A stretch of 64,000 nt of DNA from Gordionus sp. m RMFG-2023 (lineage: Eukaryota > Nematomorpha > Gordioida > Chordodea > Parachordodidae), in the NCBI RefSeq assembly GCF_954871325.1, contig NC_088775.1:6797561-6861560 (forward strand), read 5' to 3'. Shown here piece by piece: positions 63,922 through 64,000 of this stretch. The notes under the pieces were generated by a model. That model searched no databases, had not been told where the DNA came from, and worked only from the letters and a program-made list of their open reading frames with translations. The number at the start of each line of letters is the position of its first letter. The first letter of the stretch is position 1. The translations under genes were made by a program, and so were the position numbers.

Positions 63922-64000
63922 TGATCTGCATCGGGCTTAATTTTTCAGATCCAGGAATTTTTAAAAAAAATATATATATGGCCCTAACCTATCCCAAAAC
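63922..64000. mobile_element. Start of a GGCCCGG-family element, cut by window end
   Basis: AAGTGATCTGCATCGGGCTT matches the left end of the copies at 24720, 28152 and 35732. The rest lies outside the window. Confidence 0.65.

Overview
The window is strongly A+T-rich animal nuclear DNA. It has intron-rich host genes separated by large amounts of old transposon sequence. I see no bacterial gene organisation, no rRNA or tRNA gene, and no CRISPR array. The two recognisable host genes are metazoan types: an ELAPOR1/2 (KIAA1324/EIG121) family membrane protein and a secreted trypsin-like S1A serine protease. The species cannot be named from sequence alone; an A+T-rich invertebrate is the best guess.

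Layout. 1-10190: no host gene; two tandem 2.7-kb repeat units (1108-3825 and 3829-7745), the second interrupted by a 1.3-kb inverted-repeat element, then a 5'-truncated LINE (8170-9476) and a third partial unit. 10191-17852: A+T-rich, with an unusual T+G-skewed degenerate tandem array at 12340-14990. 17853-46612 (minus strand): the ELAPOR-like gene, 21 coding exons found, from a signal-peptide exon at 46612 to the last cytoplasmic exon at 17853. One short exon before the membrane span was not found. Its introns hold a 22-bp minisatellite inside a foldback element, a LINE with an inverted end nested in a GGCCCGG-rich element, several MITEs, and in the 8.3-kb intron 2 a duplicated PHD-finger unit beside a large inverted repeat.

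47520-55139: a hAT transposon with 8-bp target duplications, containing a second hAT element (47663-51294) with its own exact 8-bp duplication. 56257-59035 (minus strand): five exons of a trypsin-like protease with complete catalytic triad. 59252-59802 (plus strand): three short exons of an unrecognised gene. 59951-64000: two MITEs, an internally deleted relative of the nested hAT, and the start of another GGCCCGG-type repeat.

The ELAPOR exons share compatible reading phases along almost the whole gene, so the model is well supported although no single exon is long. The same exons show an unusual splice-site style (many AAG acceptors and GTT donors). The best candidates for something undescribed are the PHD-finger unit in ELAPOR intron 2, the T+G tandem array, and the splice-site style.
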